From: Graphilbum fragrans
Taxonomy: Eukaryota; Ascomycota; Sordariomycetes; Ophiostomatales; Ophiostomataceae
Direction of reading: 5' to 3'
Length of the DNA stretch: 64,000 nucleotides
Assembly: GCA_001513895.1 (NCBI GenBank)
Contig: LLKO01000008.1
Location: forward strand, 186,001 to 250,000
Part shown: positions 10,810 to 22,101 of the stretch, one piece after another
How positions within the stretch are numbered: position 1 is the stretch's first letter
Layout: each line of letters begins with the position of its first letter
Program-made: the position numbers and the translations under genes
The notes under the pieces: generated by a model
Databases searched by the model: none
The model's input: only the letters and a program-made list of their open reading frames with translations
What the model was told of the DNA's origin: nothing

Positions 10810-11676
10810 GGGGGCGAATGGAGGAGGCGGAAGGAGGTGCAAGGGAGAATGGCCCACAGCCTTGTAAGAGGAACCGTGGCGAATCGCCTTGGGGCTAACT
10901 TCTCAGGGATTATCGTGTACAGTATGGGGAACGTAGGCTGCTAGCCAAGTCAGAATACAAAGCTGTGCGGATCATGCGGAAGGGCAGGGTGGAAGGGGGT
11001 GGACGACCCTTGAAAGACAGGCAAGGAGCAAAGACGCAAGTCTAGGGCACGCCACGTTTCTTCCTGTCGTGCCTAGCCATACTGCTCTACTCTTTTTGTT
11101 TCCGTTGTGTACTTAAACTGCGGGAGGTCTCTCCCCTTGTCTCCTTCCTCGCCGTCTTTCCACCAACAAAAATGGTCAGTTACTCTGTAACCGTCTGTGT
11201 CCTTTTTATTGACATTTCCTGGCTCGTGTTTTCCTTTCTCTATTAGTCTTTGACTCCTTGCTAGGTGTCCCTTATTGGTCAACTCTTCTGTTGATTGGAT
11301 ACCTTTTCTCATCCATACCCTCTCTTCTTGACTATCTGTCTGTTCTCCGGATCATCGCAGACGTTTTCTTTTCATGTCCCAATTTCACCTCATTTCTGGC
11401 TTGATCTAAATATATGTATATCTTTTTGGTGTTCTACGCAGCTTGTGTATTGTTGGATAACTGTTTTGGCCGAGATCTCACCTTTTTTTTTCTGTATCAA
11501 CGCCTCGTTCCCGCACACATCTCCCGTCCTTCCTATTACCCCTATTTCTTGCGCTCCTTCGTCTTTCACTTCCTCCTCTTTCTTCTCGTCTTTGTCTTGA
11601 GATTTCACCATACTCCGGAGCTCTCTTGGTCCGTTCGTACCTAATTGTTTTCCGTTACCACTCCCCCAATAGCAGC
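10810..11676. other. intergenic region and long pyrimidine-rich leader
   Basis: About 870 nt between the xylanase stop and the peptide transporter ATG. From about 11080 to 11640 the plus strand is strongly pyrimidine-rich, as in fungal 5' leaders, and may be an extended untranslated region, possibly with a leader intron. No protein-coding gene is supported. Confidence 0.45.
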
Positions 11677-13790
11677 ATGTTCTGGAGAAAGCAGCAGCCG
11701 CGCCCAAGGCCGGCATCTGAGCGGCTGTGTGTCCGCGTGCGGCCATTTCAGCCAATCCCAGCGGGCGTGACCTTTCCACAATGGGTCGCAGACCACCCTG
11801 AGAGGCACTCAGAGGACATCGCTGAGCTGCCTCCGGCTCCGGATGGCTATTTCTACATGCAATACACGCAGTATCCCGCCAACATGAGAGACCCGGGCAA
11901 CTTTGTCGAGACCTATTTTCGACTGGAGAAGGACCCGTGTTATCAGCCCCCCGAGGTCCCTGAAACGGAGGCGAAGCCGCCCACAACCTTCATCAAGGAA
12001 GACGCAGCCACCACGTCTGTCGAATCCGACGCCGCATCCCTCCATCAGGACCATCCCACACCGGAGCAGCTGGTGCAGCTGCGCCGCATCCCCGACAAGA
12101 TCCCCTTCGCCATCTACACCATTGCGCTAGTGGAGCTGTTTGAGCGCTTCTCGTTTTACGGAACCATCAACGTCACCGTCAACTTTATACAGTGGCCGCT
12201 GCCCGAGAACTCACGCACCGGCGCCGCTCCCCACGGCCAGCCAGGTGCCATGGGCTTTGGCCAGCGTGTGGCCACCGGCATAGCCACGTTCAACTCGCTG
12301 TGGCAGTACACCATGCCTCTTCTGGGAGCATATGTGGCAGATACATACCTCGGCCGCTTCCGGACCGTCTCGGCCGCTCTGGGCATCGAGATCGTGGGCC
12401 AGGCTATCCTGATTGTTGCCGGTCTGCCCGTGATGCTGCAGCACCAGCGGCCTGCCGCCATGGCTGCCTTTATGATGGGCATTCTGGCCATCGGGGTCGC
12501 CAACGGAGGTCTCAAGCCCAACATCAACCCGCTGATTGTCGAGCAGCTGCCGGAGAGCAAAATGCGCGTGGTGACCCTAGACAAAACGGGCGAAACGGTG
12601 ATTGTGGATCCCACGGTGACGGCCTCGCGTGTGTACCATTATTTCTACATGTTCATCAACATTGGCGCGCTGATGGGCCTCGTCAGCCTGGTGTACGCCG
12701 AGAAGTACGTCGGCTTCTGGCTGGTGTTTTTGCTGCCAGCGCTCATGCTCTGCTGTCTGCCACCCGTGCTTCTTTGGGGCCGCACGCATTATCGGCGGGT
12801 TCCACCCACCGGATCGGTGCTTGGGAAAGCCCTGCGGCTGTTTCTGTTTGCCAATGCCGGCCGCTGGTCGCTCAATCCGGTCGCCACATACCGCCAGCTC
12901 AACGACGGCACCTTTTGGGAAGCCGTCAAGCCATCGCATATTCCCATCGAGGAGCAGCCGTCGTGGATGACCTTTGACGATGCTTGGGTGGCCGAAGTCC
13001 GCCGCGGTTTTCATGCCTGTGCTGTGTTTATGTGGTCGCCGTTCTTCTGGGTCTGCTACAACCAGAGTAAGTTTCCCTCTCCATGTCTTGTGGTTTACTT
13101 CCTCTTCCACGATGCTGACCAACAGTGTTGAACAACCTCGTCTCTCAGTCGGCCGTTCTCCGCCTTGGCAGCATCCCCAACGACCTTGTCTCCAACATCA
13201 ACCCCATCTTCCTCGTTGTTGTGATTCCCGTCATGGACGCTGCCGTCTACCCAGCTCTCCGCCACCTGCGCATCAACGTGACGCCGATCAAGAAGATCAC
13301 TACCGGCTACTTTGTGTCGTGCCTGGCCATGGTTTGGGCGGCCACTGTGCAGTATTTCATCTACAAGCATAGCGAGTGTGGCCGCTATGCGTCCGGCAAC
13401 CTGCCCAGCGGCGAGCGCTGCCCCAACGTCGACATCAGCGTCTGGTGGCAAACCGGCACTTTCTCTCTTGTGGCCCTTGCGGAGATCCTGACGGCCATCA
13501 CCAGCCTCGAATATGCCCACACCAAGGCGCCGGCCAATATGCGCTCGATTGTGCAGGCCGTGGGCATGTTCATGAACGCGGTGTCGGCTGGTCTGGGGTT
13601 TGCCCTGGTGCCTCTGGCTGCTGACCCGTACCTGTTGTGGAACTACTCCATTCTGGCCATTCTGGCCGCTCTGGGAGGCTGCTTCTTCTGGCTCAACTTC
13701 CGCTCGCTCGATGCCGAGGAGGACGCGCTGAACATGCTGCCCAAGGGCAAGTTTGTGCCGGGCGAAACGAGCGACGATGCAGATAGATGA
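11677..13790 (+). CDS. ptr2: POT/PTR2 family proton-coupled oligopeptide transporter
   Basis: Exons are 11677-13066 and 13126-13790 (684 aa); the 59-nt intron joins FFWVCYNQ to MLNNLVSQ. A soluble N-terminal region of about 150 residues precedes roughly twelve membrane helices. PTR signatures are present: IALVELFERFSFYGTINVTV in the first helix, AYVADTYLGRFRT after it, LAIGVANGGLKPNINPLIVEQ, and FYMFINIGALMGLVSLVYAEK (the FYxxINxG motif). The plasma-membrane protein imports di- and tripeptides, which would suit a fungus that also secretes the acid peptidase at 42817-43662. The start is the first in-frame ATG after the pyrimidine-rich leader; open frame continues upstream without an ATG. The long acidic N-terminus is larger than in yeast Ptr2. 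Confidence 0.92.
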
Positions 13791-13927
13791 TGATTTTGCG
13801 TACGAGAGAGATTCGTGGAACGGATGCTGCAGATAACTACTTGTTAATCATACCTAGACTCTATAGTAATAAAACATGCAAGGCGCATCACTTTCATGGC
13901 CAAACGTGCTCCGGCCCCAGCCAGTCC

Positions 13928-14915
13928 CTACTCCTTTGCTGCTTCCTCCACCTCGCCGTAGCGAAACGGCTTCGTGCGGTCCAGCGGAATGTGGTTCCAG
14001 CGCCAGTCGAGGACGGCCGCATAGCACATGCGGTAGGCGCTGACGGCGGTAACGGTGCCAATGATGCCGCCGGCCACGATATCGTACCAGTTGTGGAACT
14101 CGTCAATGGTCAGAGCGCCGCCAATGAGCACGGCGACAAGCAGCGGGAAGTGCAGCAGCATCAGCTTCCACATGGGCGCGTGGCGGTCGGCAAAGACCTT
14201 GAACTTGGCGTTCATGTAGAGGTAGACGAACACGAAGCCGGCGAAGCCGGCCGTGGTGTGGCCCGACGGGAAGCTGGTCAGCGAGTCGTCGATCTGCCGC
14301 GGATCACCGGTGCAGACGTCGCGCGTGTAGTAGATGCCGCGGAAGCCGGCGGCGTTGTAGGGGGATCTCTGCGTGGCGTCCAGGGTGTCGAGCCGCGCCA
14401 GATCCGGCTTGCACACGTCCAGGAAGTGCGGCCGTAGCCCGCCAATGAGCCACTTGATGATGACCTGGAAGAGCGCGGCGTTGCTGAGCGAGTACAGTAC
14501 GCCAAAAATGGCATTGCTGGCGTCGCGGAACGAGCGCACTTTGAGCTGCATGACCACCAGCATGGCCACCGGCAGGACGGGGCCGATCAGGATGGCAAAC
14601 CACGCCGGCACGATCTCCTTGCGCAGCGGGTACGCAAACTCGGGGTAGACGACGGCGCCGTCGGGCGCGGTGACGGCAAAGGAGCGCGACGCCAGGGGCT
14701 TGGCCATGTAGATCTGGGAGAGTGAGTTTCTGTTCGTCTTTCTTCCGCCTTTCCCCTTTCATCCCCCATCCTCTTCGCATGCTTCCACATACCACTAGCG
14801 ATACCAGGGCCGTCACGGTAATGAGAAATATGTCGAACCAGCTCTCACAGAGCCACGCAGCAATCGACGTGATGGGATACAGGAGAGGTCTTCTCCCGGT
14901 CTTTTTGGAGGCCAT
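13928..14915 (-). CDS. PAP2-superfamily lipid phosphate phosphatase (DPP1/LPP-like)
   Basis: Exons on the minus strand are 14915-14793 and 14713-13928 (302 aa); the 79-nt intron joins TALVSLV to IYMAKPL. About six membrane helices are predicted. The three PAP2 motifs are recognisable: KWLIGGLRP (Lys128, Arg135), SFPSGHTT (His193), and FHNWYD (His248, Asp252). In the last motif the usual Arg five residues before the nucleophilic His is replaced by Leu242 (GALTIDEFHNWYD), so the motif is not canonical SRx5Hx3D. Related enzymes dephosphorylate phosphatidate, diacylglycerol pyrophosphate or lysophosphatidate in ER or vacuolar membranes. The gene ends tail-to-tail with the peptide transporter, 137 nt apart. 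Confidence 0.87.
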
Positions 14916-15268
14916 TGCGGTGAAGTTGCGGCTGCAAGTGGTGGCTAGTTAGGTGTTTGATCATGCACTCGAATCTCGAACTTGCGGCCATAATGCTCGT
15001 TCTGCAGTCAATCGGAAGGGTAGGGACGCTGGCGTCAGACAGCAGTGCGATATGGATAGAATACTAGGAGTCGAGGTGCGCGGAAGACGAGAGTGAAGCC
15101 ATTCAGACGTAATGCATTTGTTTATGTGGCTTTGTCATCTGCTGCTCCTTCCTGGCCTACACTGCTCGATCAGGAAGGAGTCCTTGATTACCTAACATGC
15201 CACATCTTCACCTTTTTACAGCACATACCATCACAGCTCTCATCTTGACCATCATCACTGCTCCCATC
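14916..15268. other. short spacer, promoter of the PAP2 gene
   Basis: 350 nt between the PAP2 start and the 3' end of the flavin oxidase. No gene is seen; it should contain the PAP2 promoter and the oxidase terminator. Confidence 0.5.
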
Positions 15269-17414
15269 TTATCCACGGCGGCGTTCTTCGCCCACGCGAC
15301 ACAGCGGCCCGTTCTCCGTCGGCAGCCCGTCTGCGCTGCGCACTGTCCAGCCGTCGGAGCCCACGCCGGTCGCCGCATAAAACACGTCCAGCGGATCGTA
15401 TTTCTTCTTGATCGCCAGCAGCCGGTCATAGTTTCGGCCGTAAAACGCTTGCTGGAAATTCGGCTCCAGACGGTCTGACTCGCTCAAGTAGCTGCCGGCG
15501 CCGGGCGTCACGTCCCGCAACAGCTGAAGACCCTCCGGTCCGCTGGCAAACGCACGCCGCGTGGCCATCTGCTCGTCCACCGTGGCATTAGCGGGCCAGA
15601 AATAAAAGACGATTGTGTGGCTGAGGGCGTCGCGCCAGGCCGGCAACACTGCATTTCCGTCCGGACCCACGGGCCGCCCCTTTTCGGCCGTCGGCGACAG
15701 CTGGAAGCCGTTGAAGACGTGGCCGCGTTCGGCGAGCGCGCGGTAAGCGGCGACGGTCGCACGGAGGCCCTGGCCGCGGCGGAAGGCCTGGCGAGGCACC
15801 AGGCGCGAGCCGTAGCCCATATTGTACGGCATCACGCCCGTCTCTGTGTGCGCCAGCTCGCTAAAGTAGGCCGGGTAAAAGGACGGAAACTCCTGCCAGG
15901 TGGCGTTGACGCGGATGCCCAAAGCGGCCATCTCGTCCAGCCACGGCTGTGTGGCTGCTTTGAGCTCCGCCAGCGTTTGGCCCACGCCGAGGAGGGGGGT
16001 GATCGATGTGCGCGGCTGGCCGCTGGAAGGCGCTCCCTGGGGAAACTGTTCCTGGGGGAAGATGAAGAACTGGGCAAAGAGGCCGTGGTCGGTAAAGTTC
16101 TCGAGCTGTCCAAAGTAGCTGTCCATGCCCTTCCAATATGTGTCGTGGCTGATATTGTTGAGGCGGACGCCCCATTCAAAGGTGGCCACCGAAGTGGTGA
16201 CATCCGGGTAGGCCTTGATGACCATGGACGTGACGACGCCAAAGGTGCTGCCACCGCCGCCGCGGACGGCCCAGAAGAGGTCGGTGTTCTCGGTTGGGGA
16301 GGCCGTGACGAATTGGCCGTCGCCGGTGACGACACGCAGCGAGAGGATCTGGTCGGCTCCCATGCCGTAGAGAGCACCCAGAGGCGAATGGCCGCCGCCC
16401 TGCGAGTAGCCTCCAATAATGCCGACGGACTGGACGTGTGTTAGCCGCATTTCTTGGTATAGTATTTCTAGAAAGACGAACTTACATCACAAATGCCGGT
16501 CACCACCATGTGCTTCTTGTCGGCGGCCACTTTGAGGATGGCGCTGGCTTGGACGCCAGCTCCCGCTTGGAATGCAGGGCCACTATAGCCTTTGGTGGTG
16601 TAGTTGGGGTAGAATTCGATATCGTTGAGGCCCTGTTTGTCAGAGATTTACCAGGACATCGTCATTCTCACACACCACGTACATGCGTCCACACAGAAAG
16701 CGAGCCGGCGCCAAGGGATTTTCCCGACAAATCGTGGCCGGTGTTCTTGATGACGAGGCGGATGTTGTTGTTGCGGGCGAAGTTGACAGCCGCCTGCACA
16801 TGCGCCACAGCCGAGACGTTGACCACATACGACGGGTAGCCGCCCTGTGTTGTCAGTATTTCGGTATTGCTCAACATGTATGACAACGGCTTACTTGAGT
16901 GCAATTTCCGCCGCCTTCATTCGGCGGAAGACATGTCAGGCCCTCAAATATCGGAGCCACAACCTCAATGGGGTGTTCCATTCTGCCCTTGGTTTAGTCT
17001 TGCAGGTGTAGGGATGCCACAAAGAATGGCCGCAAGGCCAGCTTACCTCACAAACTCGGTGCCCCATCCCTTTGAGACGTTGTCGCAGGCCTTGGAATCG
17101 TAGTTGCCGTAGGCACTAGCTTGGTAGCACACCGAGGCCACAGGAGCCGGCTGCAGCAGTGCACCGTTGAGGGCGACAGAGAGCTCCTTCCAGGCGTTGG
17201 CACTGGGCCACTCCGGTGTTCCCGGAAAGGCCCTGCAAGAGGACGTTGTGTTCGTGGGAGCCACGCCATTCTTGCCGTAGAAGCGCCAGCCCGTATCAGC
17301 AGCGGCTTCGATTGGGAGCTGGGCCTTTTCAAAAGAGAGGAGCCCGGCTTGGCTGCTCCTGCAGTAGCCCAGGCCAACAGTCGCCGCCAAGATCAGTATC
17401 CAAGTGGAAGGCAT
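15269..17414 (-). CDS. secreted FAD-linked oxidoreductase, BBE/PCMH type, bicovalent flavin
   Basis: Six exons with five short introns on the minus strand: 17414-17047, 16982-16895, 16844-16683, 16632-16486, 16429-15269, giving five coding blocks and 641 aa (four introns of 64, 50, 50 and 56 nt). Every junction keeps the frame. The N-terminus MPSTWILILAATVGLGYC is a signal peptide. The FAD-binding PCMH domain follows: NEGGGNCTQGGYPSYVVNVS, then IKNTGHDLSGKS with His189 and TGICDSVGIIGGYSQGGGHS with Cys254, the two residues expected to bind FAD covalently. The berberine-bridge domain ends FYAATGVGSDGWTV...LCRVG. Such enzymes oxidise sugars, alkaloids or aromatic metabolites with oxygen. Several exported Asn-X-Ser/Thr sites are present. 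It heads a run with an SDR and an O-methyltransferase, a mix common in secondary metabolism. (Correction within this entry: the gene has five exons and four introns.). Confidence 0.92.
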
Positions 17415-17734
17415 TATGAATCTGTGTAGCTTTCCAACATCTTCTAGCTGTGTGCCCCGAGCTGGCTTCAAAATATGGTCGCAGCCACCGCACTTTACAA
17501 CCGGGTCAACGCGAGAATAGCCGAATGCGGGATCACGGCAGGCATGGGGAGTGTATCCATGGTAGTATCCTATTGATTGGTCATGTCCATCATCGCTAGC
17601 ACCAAAATGCGAATGCCAAATATCGAAAGCCAAAATCCAAGCCAAGGTCAAAATCAAGAGCCAATCTCCAATCTCCAATACCAAATAAGCTGAGTCCAAA
17701 ATCAACCGACCATACCACATTGCACCACCCGCCC

Positions 17735-18460
17735 TTACCACGGCGCCTCCGAGCCGTCGCTCACGTAGAACTTGCCCGTGTCGTCGCGCTGCAGCTTGTC
17801 CAGCACGCGCAGCATGCCGCTGATGGACTCGTGCGGCGTCAGCACCGCGCCCTCGCCGCCCATGCGCGTCTGCACCCAGCCCGGGTCCATGGCCACCACG
17901 ACGGCGTCGGGCAGCGCGTGGCGCAGGTCGCTGGCCTGGTGCACGGTCAGCATGTTGAGCGCCGCCTTGGAGATGCTGTAGCCGACGCATTTGCGCGGCT
18001 CCTTGGCCAGGCTCTTCGTGAGGCTCGCGAGCCCCGAGGTCATGTTGACGACGCGCACGGCGGGCGCCAGCAGGTGCTGGTCGAAGAGGAACTCGGTGAC
18101 CTTCGCGGGGCCCACGACGTTGACCGTCATCTGCTCGGCAAAGTGTGTGTGGTTGAGCGAGAGGCTGGTCTCGCCGTCGGCGGTGCCGTTGACGCCGGCA
18201 TTGTTGACGAGGACGTCGATGTGCTGGCCGGCGGGGACGAGCAGGCGCTTGGCGAGGCGGGCAAGATTATGAATCGACGGGACGCTAGCGGTGTCGCAGG
18301 GCAGGATGTGCGTCGCGGGCGAGGCGACGGCGGTGAGATCGGCGACGTCGGCGTCGGGTCGTGTGGTGGCGATGATGGTGTTGTCGGGTGATTGGGCCAG
18401 CTGGCGGACGAACTCGAGGCCGAGGCCGCGGTTGGAGCCGATGATGCAGTAGACGGGCAT
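17735..18460 (-). CDS. short-chain dehydrogenase/reductase
   Basis: Single exon, 241 aa from the ATG at 18460. A Rossmann start, VYCIIGSNRGLGLEFV (GxxxGxG at residues 8-14), is followed by VLVNNAGVNG, then the catalytic set Ser142 (NMTSGLAS), Tyr161 and Lys165 (GYSISKAAL). The size and motifs fit the classical SDR family, close to C-factor/sniffer-like proteins; substrate is unknown. Open frame continues upstream of the ATG for about 38 codons with a basic, Ser/Thr-rich composition ending RFLSTIS, but contains no ATG. The gene lies 320 nt downstream of nothing coding and 320 nt before the flavin oxidase start, on the same strand as the oxidase and the methyltransferase. Confidence 0.9.
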   Translation of the reverse strand: MPVYCIIGSNRGLGLEFVRQLAQSPDNTIIATTRPDADVADLTAVASPATHILPCDTASVPSIHNLARLAKRLLVPAGQHIDVLVNNAGVNGTADGETSLSLNHTHFAEQMTVNVVGPAKVTEFLFDQHLLAPAVRVVNMTSGLASLTKSLAKEPRKCVGYSISKAALNMLTVHQASDLRHALPDAVVVAMDPGWVQTRMGGEGAVLTPHESISGMLRVLDKLQRDDTGKFYVSDGSEAPW

Positions 18461-18975
18461 GCTGATGGTGGAGAGGAACCGGGCCGCGGGGAGGGTAAGC
18501 CGGACAGAGTGCTGACGGTGCTGGCAGTTGGTGGTGGTGGGGAGGACGAGGCTGAGGAGCAGGGGTTGAAGCAAATATGATAAGCCGTGATCTACGCGTT
18601 ACAGTTGGCAGTGAGGGGCTACAGCGCTAAGTCAGCGGGGACGGTGGCTGGACCACTAAGACAGCTAAGACCGCTAAATTGAGCGCTAAGTCAGGCACAT
18701 CGCGTGTTAGGCCATTTGAACAGCACACAGGCGTATAAGAGCAAGAAAGCATATATTAGATAAGGCAGTCAAGTGGTTATGCCTACACTCCGCGGCTGCT
18801 ATAATATATATAATATATGCGTGCAGGCCTACTCCAAGGCCACCACTTTGGTCACCTCGACCACAGACTGTCCAGTTAGCAGAGTTCAAAGACGTGAAGG
18901 GGATTGGGAAAGAAAAGATCGGAGGACTACAACGGGGGAGTAGAAGAAGGGAATAAGGCAGAGGAACAGAATCCA
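18461..18975. other. spacer between SDR and O-methyltransferase
   Basis: About 515 nt without a supported gene. It contains repeated GCTAAGTCAG/CTAAG-type short words near 18625-18700 and an AT-rich TATATATAATATATG stretch at about 18800. It should hold the SDR promoter and the methyltransferase 3' end. Confidence 0.45.
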
Positions 18976-19918
18976 TCAGAGATATACAAGCTCCGGGTTG
19001 GAACAAGCATCGAAACTTGGCAACAGATCAAAAAGGCACATCCTCGGGAAACATACCGGCGGCCCTCTGCCCCCCGGTCCGGGGCCTCCCTGTCCGCGGC
19101 CCGGCCGTGCCGGCAGCGGATACTTGGCATAGTCGGCCTGCAGCGACGTCGTCTCGAAGCGCACGGCGCCTGGCTGTCGGCTGCCGCCGTTCTTCACGTA
19201 GGCCACGTAGTCTGGAGCGCCGGGGAAATCGGTGTTATCGGCAATAACCAGCGATCCCACATGCAGCACTTGGAGCGCCTCGCACAGCTGCAGGTCCGGT
19301 ACATAGCACTTCTCCCAGTGGTCGATGAAGACCACGTCGACCTGGGCCGGCTGCACGGTGCCGGCGGCCACCAGCGCCTTGAGCGAGTCGCTGCCGGGCC
19401 CCGTGATGACGGAGACGACGCTCTCGAGGCCCGCGCGGGCGACGAAATCGCGGGCAATCGCGGCATTGGCCGCGTCGAGCTCAAACGTGTAGACGTGGAC
19501 GCGGTCGGCGCGGCCGCCGTTGAGCTCGATGAGCGCCTGGGCCCAGCGCAGCGCCGAGTAGCCGACGTAGGTGCCAAACTCGACGAGGACGCGCGGCGCG
19601 GGGTCCATGGCGGCGAGAGCCTGGACGGCGACGCTCATTTTGGCCGGGCCAAAAAGCATGGGCACGCGGTTCTCGTGGGCGTAACGCGTGATCGCGTCGA
19701 CGAGGCCGGCCACGTTGCCGACAAACTGGTCCGCCGGCAGGGCCATGATGTGCTGGTGCACGGCCGCCGCGCGGTCGGTGATGAGTTCAACCTGGAGGTC
19801 AGAGAGGAGAGGAGAAACGGCGAGCAAAGGCAGAGAGAGAAAGAGACAGGTATTGGATATGTGGTGATGGGAAAACAGACGCGGGACTTACAAAACCTGG
19901 CTGGTATTCGGAAGACAT
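18976..19918 (-). CDS. class I (catechol-type) O-methyltransferase
   Basis: Exons are 19918-19892 and 19791-18976 (280 aa). The 100-nt intron joins MSSEYQPGF to VELITDRAAA in phase 0. SAM-binding motif I is VLVEFGTYVGYSA. Later come VYTFELD, VDVVFIDHWEKCYVPDL and SLVIADNTDFPGAPDY, which carry the acidic metal ligands of cation-dependent catechol OMTs. The body is normal in length, but the C-terminus runs into a Gly/Pro/Arg-rich tail and lacks a typical beta-strand ending. A GTATGT donor at 19056 and TTGTAG acceptor at 18927 offer an alternative last intron that gives a different 16-residue end. The preferred acceptor is probably a catechol or phenolic metabolite; the flavin oxidase and SDR next door may act on related molecules. 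Confidence 0.87.
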
Positions 19919-20022
19919 GGTGGCGATGAAGGCAAGATGGAGACAATGATGAAGATGAGATCGATAAGATAATCTACGGAGACGAGGCGGCCAAGATGGG
20001 GATACAGATCAACCCCAGCTCC

Positions 20023-20031
20023 CTTTATATA
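20023..20031 (-). promoter_or_regulatory. TATA box of the O-methyltransferase
   Basis: On the minus strand this reads TATATAAAG, about 105 nt before the methyltransferase ATG at 19918. Confidence 0.55.
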
Positions 20032-21213
20032 CATGGCTTGGACAACCTCGGAGCTATCGGTGCTGCCACTTTGCCAGCCTAGTTGTCCATATGAAGACGT
20101 ACGAAGCCCAGACATTGCCTGGTGACGTGGTCTTATGCAGAAACCAAGACCAACGCAAACGCACGTTTGGACGAGATTGCCGTCTGCTGTGCCGGACTTA
20201 CGCGTCGTGACGCTCTCCCATATGCCCGAAACTGCCACTTTCGGAATCAGTGCTGCCCGGCGTCTGGCCATTCATTGGCTGCTTTCGTGGCTGCCTGGCG
20301 CGGCAGCGAATACCCTGCAGAAGACCATGGTTGGGACTCGTCGGGTTTATTGGCCTGAATTCTTCCCCATGGGGCTATTGTCGGGTCTAATGGGTAAGAC
20401 TGACCTTATTTGTCCGAGGTGCGTTTTCTGCTGTCTCTTATGCCCGATGTTCCGTGACAACTCGGCGCAAGGCTTACTTCCGAAGGCTTCAAGAGGGCAG
20501 TTACCAGATGGATGATGTAAGTGGCTAGGCAGCAACAAGGCTCGGATGCAAGGTTTTGGTCGAGGTGGGGATGGAAGGGCGTTCCGAATCAGTGGTGACG
20601 AGTGCTTACAACGAGCCCGTGTGGTCCTTGCGAAGGATTTCATGCCACAAGTATATACGCTCGAAACACTGGTGCCGTCTTACATCGAGAATGTCCAATC
20701 AGAAAACACAATTCAGAAAGCCACCAAGCACATGGTATCACTGAGAAACGAACATCCGTTTCGTGGTATATGTCTACTACTAGCCATTGCAATATCGTAA
20801 AGATCTCCGAAAACAAGCTACCGATTTCGTATTTCTCCTAAAAGCATTACATTCACCTGGCCAGGGATCAGCTATGAAAGCACTCGTGCATTTCAACGGC
20901 CAAAGATGGTTGTAGACGTAGCAATCCTCATAAACTCGGTTAGCACCCCACTATCTCTCACAAAGATAGAAGAAAAACCGCCGACATGCACACGTCACAT
21001 ATCACAACTGTTGTAGTGCAGGGGCTGTGCACTCTTCTGTCTCCCATGTGCTCTGTAATGTCCCGTGTCAACGTCCAACAAGGGAAAATACGGCCGAGAC
21101 GCGCTGGAGCTCGATACGGCATATCCCGGTTCCTGCTCAAATCGGCGATGACTGCTGTAAAGTGGGGAAGTACTAAACTCTCACAGCGTCGAACACTGAA
21201 CGGAAAAGCGCAC

Positions 21214-21247
21214 TCTCTGGAAGGTAAATATCTCTGGAAGGTAAATA
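21214..21247. repeat. 17-bp perfect tandem duplication
   Basis: The unit TCTCTGGAAGGTAAATA occurs twice in a row, at 21214-21230 and 21231-21247. It lies in noncoding DNA. Confidence 0.85.
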
Positions 21248-22101
21248 GTTCCACCATCGTCCAGTTAGATCCACATGAAACGTCCATAACAGATACCTCG
21301 ACATCTTGCAGGTTCCCCAGCTCCTGTATGTGGGTTTGGGCTTGACAGGACAAGTAGATCTAACTTACCATTGATAATGACCGCAGCACTTGGGCTTCTC
21401 ATTTACGGGGGTCACTCCCCTCTTCGACCGCTAAACTTTGTTAGCACTCGCATAGAGCTCCCTGCTAAAACCGGTAATCTAGAACACTAGTCTGTTTTCG
21501 GCTAGTCTATATGCCCTGTAACTACCGTTTATAGCGCTGCCACAGTGCTGCGAATCTACGCTCTGCTTTTTTTTTTGCACACACTCGTGCCAAGCGCGAG
21601 AAAAAGAAAATTAGCAGGCCCGAAAAAAAAGAGAGGCGCCCCAGTCTTTTTTTCTATCAAAATAGTCCCCAGACACATTCCCCTCTCTGCCACCACATTT
21701 TTCGCTCTCTCTCTCCTTCTCATCCACCCTCTTCCACCATTCTCGTCTCCAAGCACGCACCAGAAAGACGGCTTGCCACAGACAACCACGCGAGTTCAGG
21801 CAGCTCGGAAAAGCTAACAAGGAAACGTGTCGTACTGCCTAATTGAGCACTGATACCGAAAAAAATATATCAAAAGGGTCTCCCCTCTTTCCAACACCCT
21901 AACCAAAAACACAAATCGACGTCACGAGACACCCGCTTTTGCCCAACGCTTTACCGCTCGACGAACGCGCACGCAACCCTTTACCGCTTCCGCTCATGCC
22001 AGACACCCGCGCATAGCTCTTTTTCGTCCCATTTTGACTGCCATTCCTGCCCCTTCTACGTCTGGGTCGCCGGACGTTTTGACATACTTTTGCGGCAACC
22101 C

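Larger units (their letters stand above)
19919..22101. other. gene-poor spacer of about 2.2 kb
   Basis: No coding region is supported. It starts with the methyltransferase promoter, passes through AT-rich DNA with short open frames, a 17-bp tandem duplication, and ends in a pyrimidine-rich segment from about 21540 that is probably the AdoMet decarboxylase promoter and leader. Confidence 0.5.

Noticed and set aside
11390..11986. Minus-strand open frame of 198 codons over the peptide transporter's 5' end
   Set aside because: It overlaps the transporter's coding start in antisense and has no recognisable features.
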